Under the pieces are notes generated by a model, which worked only from the letters and a program-made list of their open reading frames with translations, did not search any database and was not told where the DNA came from. From contig CAVVAB010000012.1 in assembly GCA_963746155.1 (NCBI GenBank), forward strand, positions 1,119,418 through 1,183,417: a DNA stretch of 64,000 bases, given 5' to 3'. Each line of letters begins with the position of its first letter. The first letter of the stretch is position 1. Source of the DNA: AC-32 sp963746155. Lineage in GTDB: Bacteria; Actinomycetota; Thermoleophilia; Gaiellales; Gaiellaceae. This document shows, piece after piece, positions 36,559 through 44,241 of the stretch. The position numbers were made by a program, and so were the translations under genes.

Positions 36559-37641
36559 CTAGCGAGCGACGGCTTCCATCTCGCGCAACCGCGAGAGGCG
36601 CTTCAGCGCTTCGGTCTCGATCTGCCGGACGCGCTCGCGCGTAAGCCCGAGGCGCCGCCCGATGTCCTCGAGCGTCTTCGGGTCGGCGTCGTTGAGTCCG
36701 TAGCGGAGGATGATGACGCGCCGCTCGCGCTCCGAGAGGGCCGTCAGTGCCTCGCCGAGAGCCTGGGAGCGCATGGTGACCTCCACCTGCTCGTCCGGGA
36801 GCGGCTCGTCGCCGGCGACGAAGTCCCCGAAGACGGCGTCCTCGGTCTCGCCGACGGGCTGGTCGAGGCTCGTCGACGCGCGCGCGGCGGCCTTGACCTC
36901 GTGGGCCTGGGCGATCGGCAAGTTCGCCTCCTCGGCGATCTCCTCGAGCGTCGGCTCGCGGCCGAGCTGCGTCCAGAGCGTCCGCTCGGCCCGGTTCAGC
37001 TTCTGCATCCGCTCGACGATGTGCACGGGCATGCGAATCGTGCGCGCCTTGTCGGCGAGTGCCCGCGCGACGGCCTGGCGGATCCACCAGGTCGCGTACG
37101 TCGAGAACTTGTAGCCCCGCCGCCAGTCGAACTTCTCGACGGCGCGGATCAGCCCGAGCGTGCCTTCTTGGATGAGATCGAGGAACGGGAGCCCCTGGTT
37201 GCGGTAGTTCTTCGCGATCGAGACGACGAGGCGCAGGTTCGACTGGATCATCCGCTGCTTCGCCGCGTCGTCGCCGCGCTCGATGCGCTTGGCGAGCTCG
37301 ACCTCCTGGGCCGCGGTCAGGAGCGGATGCCGGCCGGCGTCGCGCAGGAAGAGCTGGAGCGCGTCCGTCGTGGTCTCCTGAACCACCGGCTGCGGAGGCG
37401 GGGGCGGGGCGTGCGACTCCTCGACGATCTCGATCCCGCGCTGCTCGAGGAGGCGGTACACCGCGTCGGTCTCGAGCGCGTCGAGCCGCAACGGCTCGAG
37501 CGCCTCCGTGAGCTCGACCTGCCGCAGCGAGCCGGTCTGCTCCGCGGCCTCCAGGAGCTCCTGCAGCTCGGGAGTCGCCAGAACCATGTCGATCTCGACT
37601 GTCGCGACCCCGACCGGAGCCGTCTTCTCACCGCCGAGCAT
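36559..37641 (-). CDS. rpoD: RNA polymerase sigma factor RpoD-type (primary-like)
   Basis: A 360-residue sigma-70. The N-terminal 85 residues look like a shortened region 1.1 (ELQELLEAAEQTGSLRQVELTEAL), followed by a Pro-rich linker, region 1.2 (TDALQLFLRDAGRHPLLTAAQEVELAKRIERGD), complete region 2 (YATWWIRQAVARALADKARTIRMPVHI), region 3, and region 4 with TLEDIGRRLGLTRERVRQIETEALKRL. It is shorter than E. coli RpoD but typical of deep actinobacteria. It is the best candidate in this window for the housekeeping factor. Confidence 0.9.
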   Translation of the reverse strand: MLGGEKTAPVGVATVEIDMVLATPELQELLEAAEQTGSLRQVELTEALEPLRLDALETDAVYRLLEQRGIEIVEESHAPPPPPQPVVQETTTDALQLFLRDAGRHPLLTAAQEVELAKRIERGDDAAKQRMIQSNLRLVVSIAKNYRNQGLPFLDLIQEGTLGLIRAVEKFDWRRGYKFSTYATWWIRQAVARALADKARTIRMPVHIVERMQKLNRAERTLWTQLGREPTLEEIAEEANLPIAQAHEVKAAARASTSLDQPVGETEDAVFGDFVAGDEPLPDEQVEVTMRSQALGEALTALSERERRVIILRYGLNDADPKTLEDIGRRLGLTRERVRQIETEALKRLSRLREMEAVAR

Positions 37642-38028
37642 GCGAAAACCCCGCTTCCTGAAGCGCTGCCGGTAGGTGCACGGTAACGGGTGTTATGTCA
37701 AGTCGGCAAATGAACACACCAACACCCTACTGACCCTTGCACCTGCCCTCGGGCAAAAAAATTCGCCGAGCCGGTCTCCCTTTCGTCCACCACTCTCGCT
37801 GACCTTCCCCTTGCGGGTAGAGCCCTCGAGCTTGGCTTCGACCTACTCGGGTCCCGTGCTCGGCGCAGGTGTGAATCTAGGGCCTTGCCAGGGGCCTTTC
37901 AAGGGGTCTGATGACGTCGAGCCCGCAATTTGCGGAAATTCAATTTTCCACATTTCCACAGCAGAGCGTGCAGCTTGTGGATAACCAAACTCGGGGCAGC
38001 CAAAGCGTCCCCGCGGTAGGGTCCGGGC
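37642..38028. other. Non-coding gap with inverted repeat and DnaA-box-like cluster
   Basis: No gene is evident in these 387 bases. On the minus strand TTGACA (37701-37696) upstream of rpoD is flanked by the inverted repeat GGGTGTT (37688-37694) / AACACCC (37721-37727), but the -10 partner is weak. An AT-richer part at 37925-37960 is followed by DnaA-box-like sites. TAGGGT at 38017-38022 lies 6 bases before the GTG of the next gene. Confidence 0.5.
37944..37984. promoter_or_regulatory. Cluster of three DnaA-box-like 9-mers
   Basis: TTTTCCACA (37944-37952) and ATTTCCACA (37952-37960) are followed by TGTGGATAA (37976-37984), the exact complement of the consensus box TTATCCACA. The stretch is unusually AT-rich for this genome. 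No dnaA, dnaN or gyrase gene is near, so an origin is not claimed; a DnaA-binding regulatory site is more likely. Confidence 0.4.
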
Positions 38029-38256
38029 GTGGCGCACCTCCGGCCGCCGTCCTTCTCACCCGGGTTCTCGGCGTTCCTCTGGGGCGCCGGTCTCGGCCTT
38101 TTCATCTGGCTCGGGCTGCTCGCGGTCGGCGTCAGCGGCCCGACGTCGTTCATCGTCGGCGCAGTCTCGGGCGTGGCGATCTTCGTCTTCGTGCGCGTGA
38201 GCGGAACAAGCGGCCGGCGGCGTCAGGCTGAGCGCCGCGGAGAGCGCGCCCGCTGA
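38029..38256 (+). CDS. Small two-helix membrane protein
   Basis: A 75-residue protein with two hydrophobic helices (about residues 16-33 and 38-56) and a very basic C-terminal tail. The GTG start is preceded 6 bases upstream by TAGGGT without ribosome site, the same leaderless arrangement seen at other genes, which supports the call. Its last 34 bases overlap the convergent gene at 38223-38465. Function unknown. Confidence 0.5.
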   Translation: MAHLRPPSFSPGFSAFLWGAGLGLFIWLGLLAVGVSGPTSFIVGAVSGVAIFVFVRVSGTSGRRRQAERRGERAR

Positions 38257-38465
38257 CCCAGGCCGAAGAGCAGGAACCGCAGGAGATCGGCCCCCAGAGA
38301 CTCGCTCAGGCGGTCGCGCACGAGTCGGCGCGGCTTCGGCGCGGCCTCCCCCGCCTCGAGAGCGGCGCAGTGCGCGAGGAGGAGCTTCGAGGCTCGGCTG
38401 TCCGGGCTGTAGAGGGCGGCGCACACGTCTGCGCACGTATCGGCGTGGCGCGCAGGGCAGGTCAT
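38223..38465 (-). CDS. Small cysteine-containing hypothetical protein
   Basis: An 80-residue frame starting at ATG 38463-38465, 19 bases after the stop of the previous minus-strand gene. The N-terminus contains four spaced cysteines (MTCPARHADTCADVC...HC) that could bind metal, followed by a basic helical part. GGGAGGG sits only 1 base before the ATG, too close for a good ribosome site, so the start is uncertain and a longer form to 38543 is possible. No family is recognised. Confidence 0.45.
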   Translation of the reverse strand: MTCPARHADTCADVCAALYSPDSRASKLLLAHCAALEAGEAAPKPRRLVRDRLSESLGADLLRFLLFGLGQRARSPRRSA

Positions 38466-38484
38466 CCCTCCCGGGAGTGAGGGC

Positions 38485-39087
38485 CTAGAGCTCGAGCCGG
38501 CGGGTATCGAAGCGGCTCGAATGCAGGTCGCCTGCGAACTCATCGAGAACGCGCTCGACGTCCGCCGGGAAGACGTGCTCGACCACCCCGACGGCGGGGT
38601 CGTTGTGGAAGGGCAGGTCGACGTGGTCGGCGGACACGACGTTGACCGAGACGCTTCCGCAGACGGGGCAGCGCACTGCGACGCCGATCGTCTGGCCGTC
38701 GCTCGCGGGCGAGAGCAGGAAGAACGACGAGGGGAAAACCGGCCGCGGCCGCTCCTCCGGGTAGCAAAAGAAGCTCCACGGCCACTCGCCCGCCTGGATG
38801 CGCCTGGCCGAGAGATCGGCCAGCTCGTCCGCGAGCCGATCGAGCTTCGCGGTCATCAGGTTCAGGAACACCCCCTCCTGGAGCCCTAGAGGCGCCCAGT
38901 CGAGCTCATCGTGCGAGACCAGGCCCGGATGCCGCCCTCCGCAGCTGCAGTCGAACCAGACCGCGTACACGGCCGGATGGGCGGCGCCGGCGAGCTGCTC
39001 GATCCGCCTGAAGGCGGAGAGCGCCACGCGCGCCTCTCCCCTCTTCGGGCACGAAAACCCGTACCGGCTCGTGAAGACGTCGTACAT
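38485..39087 (-). CDS. Zinc-ribbon-like hypothetical protein
   Basis: A 200-residue soluble protein with cysteine pairs FDCSCGG and RCPVCGS that suggest metal binding, and an N-terminal FSCP. The rest is mixed alpha/beta with aromatic residues (WPWSFFCYPEERPRP). It lies 42 bases after apt on the same strand and is probably the next operon gene. The family is not recognised. Confidence 0.65.
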   Translation of the reverse strand: MYDVFTSRYGFSCPKRGEARVALSAFRRIEQLAGAAHPAVYAVWFDCSCGGRHPGLVSHDELDWAPLGLQEGVFLNLMTAKLDRLADELADLSARRIQAGEWPWSFFCYPEERPRPVFPSSFFLLSPASDGQTIGVAVRCPVCGSVSVNVVSADHVDLPFHNDPAVGVVEHVFPADVERVLDEFAGDLHSSRFDTRRLEL

Positions 39088-39129
39088 CGCTCTCTTGTAA
39101 TCGGCGTCCCGGACGCCGTTCGCAACCTC

Positions 39130-39648
39130 TTAGTACGTGATGAGCGAGTGGACGTCGTAAGAGCCGAGATGTTTGCGCCCATCGAGGAAGGCAAGCTCGA
39201 TCAGGAACGCGACGCCGACGATCTCCCCGCCGAGCTGCTCCGCGAGGTCGCAGATGGCCGCAGCGGTCCCTCCCGTCGCCAAAACGTCATCGTGCACCAG
39301 GACGCGCGCTCCCTTCGCGATCGCGTCGGCGTGGAGCTCCAGGGTGTTCTCGCCGTATTCGAGCGCGTACGAGGCGCTCACGGTCTTCCAGGGCAGCTTC
39401 CCGGGCCGTCTGGCGGCGACGAAGCCGCATTCGAGCTTGTACGCGAGCGATGCGCCGAGAATGAAGCCGCGAGCCTCGGCCCCGAGGATGAGGTCCGGCC
39501 TTCGCGGCTCGACCCACTCGGCCAGGAGGTCGACCGCCTCGTGCAGCGTGGCAGGGTCGGCCAGCAGCGGCATCATGTCCTTGAAGACGATCCCCTGCTC
39601 GGGGAAATCCGGGACGTCGCGGATCTTCGCCTTGAGCGTGTCCGACAC
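39130..39648 (-). CDS. apt: Adenine phosphoribosyltransferase
   Basis: A 172-residue purine salvage enzyme that makes AMP from adenine and PRPP. Family features are visible in order: FPEQGIVFKDMMPLLADP near the start, GAEARGFILGASLAYKL, and the PRPP loop VLVHDDVLATGGTAAA. The GTG start lies 2 bases after the MerR gene stop, so the two are in one transcript. It complements the nucleoside importer encoded at 7-12 kb. Confidence 0.95.
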   Translation of the reverse strand: MSDTLKAKIRDVPDFPEQGIVFKDMMPLLADPATLHEAVDLLAEWVEPRRPDLILGAEARGFILGASLAYKLECGFVAARRPGKLPWKTVSASYALEYGENTLELHADAIAKGARVLVHDDVLATGGTAAAICDLAEQLGGEIVGVAFLIELAFLDGRKHLGSYDVHSLITY

Positions 39649-39650
39649 GG

Positions 39651-40352
39651 TTAGCTCGACGCGAGGTGCCGGAGGTCACGCCAGAACAGGAGCTGCGAGA
39701 GCTCCTGCGCCAGCTCGGCCAGCGTCTGCAGCTCCTCGATGCCGGCCTCCCTGCGCTCGGAGTTCCGCGAGCGCAGCGCCGGCGCCACGACCTGGTGCAG
39801 CAGCCCCGCCTCCCGGTCGGCGGCCGTGCGGAACGTGCGCAGGTGCCGCGCGGAGATGCCGTAGCGGGAAAGCTTCGCGCAGGCTACGGCGACGTCGACG
39901 TCGCTGGCCGGATAGAGCTTCTCGCTCCCTTCGCGACGCGAGTGGAGCAGGCCGTACTCCTCGAGCTCGCGCGCGAGCTCGGGCGCGATCGCCGCACGCT
40001 CGCAGAGCTCGCCGAGGTCGAGCTCGTCGTCGGGGTCAGAAATCCCGGCTGCGCGACGGCGGCGGCGCTCCTTGCCCGGCCCGGACGGCGACGCGAGCTC
40101 CTGGCGGATCACGCGGAGCGGCAGGAACTCGTCGCGCTGGAGGCGCAGGATCGTCTCGAGCCGCTCGAGGTCGTCGGCGCTGAAGAGCCGGTAGCCGCTC
40201 TGCGTGCGCCTCGGCGTCAGGAGCCCCTGGTCCTCGAGGTAGCGGATCTTGGAGATCGAGATGTCCGGGAACTCCGCCTGCAGCCTTCGGCAGACCTGGC
40301 CGATGGTCAGCAGCCGTTGGTCGGTCCGCTCGGGCGCCTGTGCCGTGCTCAT
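39651..40352 (-). CDS. MerR-family transcriptional regulator (FtsR-like)
   Basis: A 233-residue protein with an N-terminal MerR winged helix (LTIGQVCRRLQAEFPDISISKIRYLEDQGLLTPRRTQSGYRLF) and a long C-terminal domain. Length, sequence style and the place right after a GarA-like FHA gene match Rv1828/FtsR of mycobacteria and corynebacteria, where FtsR activates ftsZ transcription. The orthology is inferred from that arrangement and not proven. It starts 3 bases after the FHA gene stop. Confidence 0.85.
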   Translation of the reverse strand: MSTAQAPERTDQRLLTIGQVCRRLQAEFPDISISKIRYLEDQGLLTPRRTQSGYRLFSADDLERLETILRLQRDEFLPLRVIRQELASPSGPGKERRRRRAAGISDPDDELDLGELCERAAIAPELARELEEYGLLHSRREGSEKLYPASDVDVAVACAKLSRYGISARHLRTFRTAADREAGLLHQVVAPALRSRNSERREAGIEELQTLAELAQELSQLLFWRDLRHLASS

Positions 40353-40355
40353 CCG

Positions 40356-40826
40356 TCAGTTCTCCAGAAAGATCAGGCGGTACTTCCCGATCTGGACCTC
40401 GTCGCCGTTCTCGAGCTTTCCGGACTCGATCCGCCTCCGGTTCAGGAACGTCCCGTTCAAACTCCCCTGGTCCTCGATCGTGTAGCGGCCGTCCTGCTCG
40501 GTCAACACGGCGTGCTTGCGGGAGACCGTGACGTCGTCGAGGAAGATGTCGCAGTCCGGCGAGCGGCCGATCGTCGTGCGCTCGCCCTGTGGGACGAAGT
40601 GCTCCCCTGCGCGGCCGCCTCCCGAGCGGACGACGAGCGCCGGCCCCTCGGTGCCGAGCTCCTCGAGCGTGACGGAATGCTCCTCCTCCCCGTCCTCCGG
40701 CGTGTAGCTCATCGTGGTCTCCGAGCCCGCGGGCTCGTCCTTGACGAGCAGCGCCCCACACTTGGAGCAGTAGTTCGCGGCCTCCGGGTTCTGGAAGCCG
40801 CACTCAGGGCAGTAGATGTGGCTCAT
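40356..40826 (-). CDS. FHA-domain protein, GarA/OdhI-like
   Basis: A 156-residue protein. An N-terminal zinc ribbon is visible (YCPECGFQNPEAANYCSKCGALL), then an acidic segment with threonines (GSETTMSYTPEDGEEEHSVTLEEL) like the kinase-phosphorylated region of GarA, then an FHA domain (RTTIGRSPDCDIFLDD, SRKHA, GSLNGTFLN). GarA-type proteins switch 2-oxoglutarate metabolism according to Ser/Thr kinase phosphorylation. A classical ETTS/ETTV motif is seen here as GSETTMS. The ribosome site and the M-S-H start at 40826 were chosen over an unsupported upstream extension. Confidence 0.85.
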   Translation of the reverse strand: MSHIYCPECGFQNPEAANYCSKCGALLVKDEPAGSETTMSYTPEDGEEEHSVTLEELGTEGPALVVRSGGGRAGEHFVPQGERTTIGRSPDCDIFLDDVTVSRKHAVLTEQDGRYTIEDQGSLNGTFLNRRRIESGKLENGDEVQIGKYRLIFLEN

Positions 40827-40839
40827 CTGCCTGGCGTGT

Positions 40840-41085
40840 CTATTCCTCGAGGGAAGGCGCTGCTTTGCCAGCGAGGATCGCCGCGAGGCGGTCGACGTCG
40901 ACCTCGTCCAGCACACCGCTTCCCTTCTCGCGCAGGCGGGCCTGGAGCTCGGCGCGCAGGAGGTCGATCCGGCCGTGCAGGATCCGTCGCCGGTACGAGA
41001 CCTCTTGCTCCTCTTTGGTGAGGTCGTCGATCAGCTTCTTGAGATCGTCGTCCGAGAGCGAGGCGAGATCGGGAAACGGTTCCAC
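40840..41085 (-). CDS. RsiG-like helical protein with cyclic-di-GMP-binding signature
   Basis: An 81-residue helical protein. It carries E26-x3-S30-x2-R33-x3-H37-x3-D41 inside EEQEVSYRRRILHGRIDLL. The published signature of RsiG, the anti-sigma factor that holds WhiG when bound to cyclic-di-GMP in Streptomyces, is E(x3)S(x2)R(x3)Q(x3)D. Only the Gln differs (His). A single motif per chain would require a homodimer to form the complete binding site, as described for early-branching actinobacteria. The GTG at 41085 has AAAGG 6 bases upstream and was preferred to an ATG 21 codons earlier. FHA and MerR genes follow. Confidence 0.7.
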   Translation of the reverse strand: MEPFPDLASLSDDDLKKLIDDLTKEEQEVSYRRRILHGRIDLLRAELQARLREKGSGVLDEVDVDRLAAILAGKAAPSLEE

Positions 41086-41150
41086 GGAGAGCCTTTCGTC
41101 GGGGAGGCGGGCGCTCCTAGTGTATGCAGGCAAAGCGCGAAGGGTCAACC

Positions 41151-43676
41151 TCAGCTTGAGGCTATGACCTCCTCCGCCCCGGTGCCTTCCGCCTGCATGA
41201 TCTCCTCGACCAGCGCGCGCATCTCGGCCTCGAGCTGCGCGGATCCCTCCTCGGTCTTCCCCTCCGCGTAGATGTGCACGACGGGCTCGTCGGGGTCAGG
41301 CAGCACCTGCGCCCAGCCGCGGCGGTCGAACACCTTGACCCCGTCGAGGAGGTCGAGCTTCCGGTCGCGCAGGCGCTCGGTGAGGACACGCATGACCGTG
41401 CCCTTGAGCGACCACGGGCACGCGAGCTGGTGGTGGACGAGCGTGCTGGCCGGGAGCTCCGAGACGAGCTCCGAGAGCGGCGTCTTGATCGGTGCGAGCA
41501 GCTCGAGCAGCTTGCAAAGGCTCGCGACGCCGTCGTAGGCGGGCAGGAACTCGGGGAACACGTAGCCCCCGCCGACGGCTCCGGCGAAGATCACGCCGTC
41601 CTCGGCCGCGGCCTTCGTCAACTCCGCGAGCGAGGCGGGCGTTCGGATCACCTCGAGAGAGCTCCCCTTCACCATCTGCTCGACCTGGCTGGTGACGGTG
41701 ATCGGGAACGCGAGCTTGCCGCGGCGGCCGTTCGTGCTCATCAGGCGCAGGTACAGCAGCAGCGCCTGCTCGACGGAGATCTCCTGCGCCTGCTCGTCGA
41801 TCAGGAACAGCCGCTCGCCCGCGCGGTCGAAGACGACGCCGAGATCGGCGCCCACGGCCTCGACGAGGCGCTTCGCCTGGCCGACGGACTCGAGCAGCGT
41901 CGCGGACGCGTCCGACCCCTCGAGCGAGAACGCGTGGGCGCTGACGGCCTCGACCCCGAGCGGGCCGAGCACGAGCGGCAGGACGAACGAGGTCGCCGAG
42001 TAGCCGTAGTCGACGACAATCCGGAACTCGCGGGCGTGGATCGCGTCGACGTCGAGCGCGGCAAGCAGGTCCTGGGCGTAGCTCTCGCGCACGCGCGCGG
42101 GATAGGACACCTCGCCGACGCCGTTGAACGCCGCGCGCCGGAGCTCGTGCCGGGTGAAGTGCTTCTCGATCTCCTTCTGGAGGCCCGACGTGAGCTGGAT
42201 GCCCGGCTGCTCGTAGAAGCGGATCTGGAGCAGCTCGGGATCGGTGTGGCTGACGGCGACATGGAAGCCCGCGTCGTACCCGTGCGTCTTCAGCAGGTGC
42301 CGGCTGACCGCGGACGGGAGGATGCGCAGGTCGGCGACGTGAACCCCGGTCGAGTTGAGGCCGGAGATCATCGCGCGCTTGATCATCCGGCAGGCCGCCG
42401 GAGCCTCGCGGCTCGCCACGACCCGCGAGCCGCGCTTGAGCGCGGTTCCGAGGGCTGCGGCCAGCTGGACGGCCTTGTCGGGCGTGAGATCGACGTTCAC
42501 GAGCCCCGAGACGCCGTCCTTGCCGAAGAGATGCGACGAGCCGCGCGACTCCCAGATCAGGCTCTCGTGGATCTGGGAGCCGGTCTCGACTTCCTTGTAC
42601 GGGTAGATCCGCACGCCCGGCAGGACCGCGCTCTGGGCTCCGAGAGTGACCTCGTCACCGATCGCCGCTCCCTCGTGGACATGCGCGTGGGCGCGGATGT
42701 CGCAGTTCCGCCCGACGACCGCGCCCTCGACCCGTGCGCTGCGGCCGACGTGCGTGGACGCGTCGATCACCGAGCGCTCGGTGCGGGCGCGCTCGAGGAG
42801 CGTCACGCTCGCCGAAAGCACCGAATAGGCGCCGACCGAGGCCTCGGGCGCGACGCGGCAGTAGTTGCCGAGGAACGCAGGCCCCTCGATCGCCGCGAGG
42901 TCGTCGACCTCCACCCCCTCCCCCAGCCACACGTTCCCGCGCAGGCGGATGCCCGGGATCCGGAGGCGCACGCGCTCGTCGAGTGCGTCGAAGTTCGCCT
43001 GCCGGAACTGATCGAGGTTGCCGATGTCCTGCCAGTACCCGTCGAAGACGTGGCCGTAGAGCGGCCGCCCCATCTCGAGCAGCAGCGGGAAGAGCTCCTT
43101 CGAGAAGTCGTAGGGCCGGTCGGTCGGGATGTGCCGCAGGACCTCGGGGTCGAGGACGTAGATGCCCGTGTTGATCGTGTCCGAGAAGACCTGGCCCCAG
43201 GACGGCTTCTCGAGAAAGCGTTCGATCCGGCCCTCCTCGTCGGTGACGACGATCCCGAACTCGAGCGGGTTGTCGACCGACTTGAGACCGATCGTCACGG
43301 CCGCGCCCTTCTTCTCGTGCGCGCGGACGAGCTCGGTCAGGTCGACGTCGCAGAGCGCGTCGCCGGAGATGACCACGAACGGCTCCTCGAGCTTCGCGCT
43401 CGCGAGGCGGACCGAGCCGGCCGTGCCGAGCGGCGATTCCTCGACCGAGTACTCGATCTCCATGCCGAGCGCCTCGCCGTCGCCGAAGTAGCTGCGGATC
43501 GCCTGCGGCATGAACGCGAGGGTCACGATCACCTCTTCGAGGCCGTGGTCCTTGAGCAGCTCGAGGATGTGCTCCATGCAGGCCTTGCCGACGATCGGGA
43601 CCATCGGCTTCGGTTGGTTCGACGTGAGCGGCCGCAGGCGCGTGCCCTCGCCGCCCGCCATCACCACGGCCTTCAC
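41151..43676 (-). CDS. Sugar-1-phosphate nucleotidyltransferase fused to a degenerate phosphomannomutase-like domain
   Basis: An 841-residue fusion. Residues 1-235 are a nucleotidyltransferase (MKAVVMAGGEGTRLRPLT, KPMVPIVGKACMEHIL; GDALCDVDL), probably mannose-1-phosphate guanylyltransferase-like. Residues about 250-370 form a left-handed beta-helix with hexapeptide repeats. Residues 380-840 resemble phosphohexomutases. In that part the metal-binding DGDxDR is replaced by FDRAGERLFLID and the TASHNP serine loop by AVSHTDPEL, so mutase activity is doubtful. The layout is known from actinobacteria and cyanobacteria. It overlaps the phosphotransferase gene upstream by four bases. Confidence 0.85.
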   Translation of the reverse strand: MKAVVMAGGEGTRLRPLTSNQPKPMVPIVGKACMEHILELLKDHGLEEVIVTLAFMPQAIRSYFGDGEALGMEIEYSVEESPLGTAGSVRLASAKLEEPFVVISGDALCDVDLTELVRAHEKKGAAVTIGLKSVDNPLEFGIVVTDEEGRIERFLEKPSWGQVFSDTINTGIYVLDPEVLRHIPTDRPYDFSKELFPLLLEMGRPLYGHVFDGYWQDIGNLDQFRQANFDALDERVRLRIPGIRLRGNVWLGEGVEVDDLAAIEGPAFLGNYCRVAPEASVGAYSVLSASVTLLERARTERSVIDASTHVGRSARVEGAVVGRNCDIRAHAHVHEGAAIGDEVTLGAQSAVLPGVRIYPYKEVETGSQIHESLIWESRGSSHLFGKDGVSGLVNVDLTPDKAVQLAAALGTALKRGSRVVASREAPAACRMIKRAMISGLNSTGVHVADLRILPSAVSRHLLKTHGYDAGFHVAVSHTDPELLQIRFYEQPGIQLTSGLQKEIEKHFTRHELRRAAFNGVGEVSYPARVRESYAQDLLAALDVDAIHAREFRIVVDYGYSATSFVLPLVLGPLGVEAVSAHAFSLEGSDASATLLESVGQAKRLVEAVGADLGVVFDRAGERLFLIDEQAQEISVEQALLLYLRLMSTNGRRGKLAFPITVTSQVEQMVKGSSLEVIRTPASLAELTKAAAEDGVIFAGAVGGGYVFPEFLPAYDGVASLCKLLELLAPIKTPLSELVSELPASTLVHHQLACPWSLKGTVMRVLTERLRDRKLDLLDGVKVFDRRGWAQVLPDPDEPVVHIYAEGKTEEGSAQLEAEMRALVEEIMQAEGTGAEEVIASS

Positions 43677-44224
43677 GCCGGCCTCGTCTCGCGCCGCGCC
43701 TTGAGCGCGTAGCCGACCAGCGCCGCGGCGGCCAGCGCGAAGCCTGCCCAGAAGATCCAGAGCGGCCAGTCGGTGCCCGTCGGCGTCGCCAGCACGAACG
43801 CGAGCGACGCGTACAGGAGCCAGGTCGCCGCCTTGCCGGCCGTGTTCACGGCGAAGTCGTAGCCCCTGTTCGCCACGAGCTTCCAGCCCGCAATCAGGGC
43901 GACATCACGGGCGGGAATCGCCAGCGCGACCCAGGGAAGCCGGTCGTAGTGCCAGAGCAGGATCACCGCGGCGTCGATCATCAACCGGTCGGCGAGCGGG
44001 TCGGCGAGCTTCCCGAAGCGCGACTCCACGTGCCAGCGGCGGGCGAGCCAGCCATCGACCTGGTCGGTGACGCCTGCGACGGCGAAGACGATCGCCGCGG
44101 GCCAGCTCTGGCCCCCCTCGGAGGCGACGACGAGCACGACGAAGATCGGGATCAGGGCCAGTCGCAGAATCGTGAGCGCGTTCGGGATCTGGGCCAGATG
44201 AGCCGGGACCGCGCGCGTTGCCAT
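43673..44224 (-). CDS. CDP-alcohol phosphatidyltransferase family protein
   Basis: A 183-residue integral membrane enzyme of phospholipid synthesis. The family signature D(x2)DG(x2)AR(x8)G(x3)D(x3)D is complete in DQVDGWLARRWHVESRFGKLADPLADR. About six hydrophobic helices cover the protein. It is likely a phosphatidylglycerophosphate or phosphatidylinositol-phosphate synthase; the acceptor cannot be decided from sequence. It starts the long minus-strand operon and is divergent from hutF. Confidence 0.9.
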   Translation of the reverse strand: MATRAVPAHLAQIPNALTILRLALIPIFVVLVVASEGGQSWPAAIVFAVAGVTDQVDGWLARRWHVESRFGKLADPLADRLMIDAAVILLWHYDRLPWVALAIPARDVALIAGWKLVANRGYDFAVNTAGKAATWLLYASLAFVLATPTGTDWPLWIFWAGFALAAAALVGYALKARRETRPA

Positions 44225-44230
44225 GCTGAA

Positions 44231-44236
44231 AGGATA
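44231..44236 (-). promoter_or_regulatory. -10 element for the phosphotransferase operon
   Basis: On the minus strand TATCCT lies 6 bases before the ATG at 44224. There is no ribosome site. The whole divergent gap to hutF is only 17 bases, so both promoters must overlap genes. Confidence 0.4.
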
Positions 44237-44241
44237 CGGCC

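Noticed and set aside
37741..37770. Terminator at TGCCC-TC-GGGCA followed by seven A
   Set aside because: The A tract is on the wrong side for a plus-strand terminator and precedes the hairpin for the minus strand; the loop of two bases is too tight.
37925..37990. Chromosomal replication origin
   Set aside because: Only three DnaA-like boxes and a short AT-rich stretch; no dnaA, dnaN, recF or gyrB nearby.
41274..43712. 812-residue plus-strand open frame opposite the nucleotidyltransferase fusion
   Set aside because: Antisense shadow with no hydrophobic core pattern or motif.
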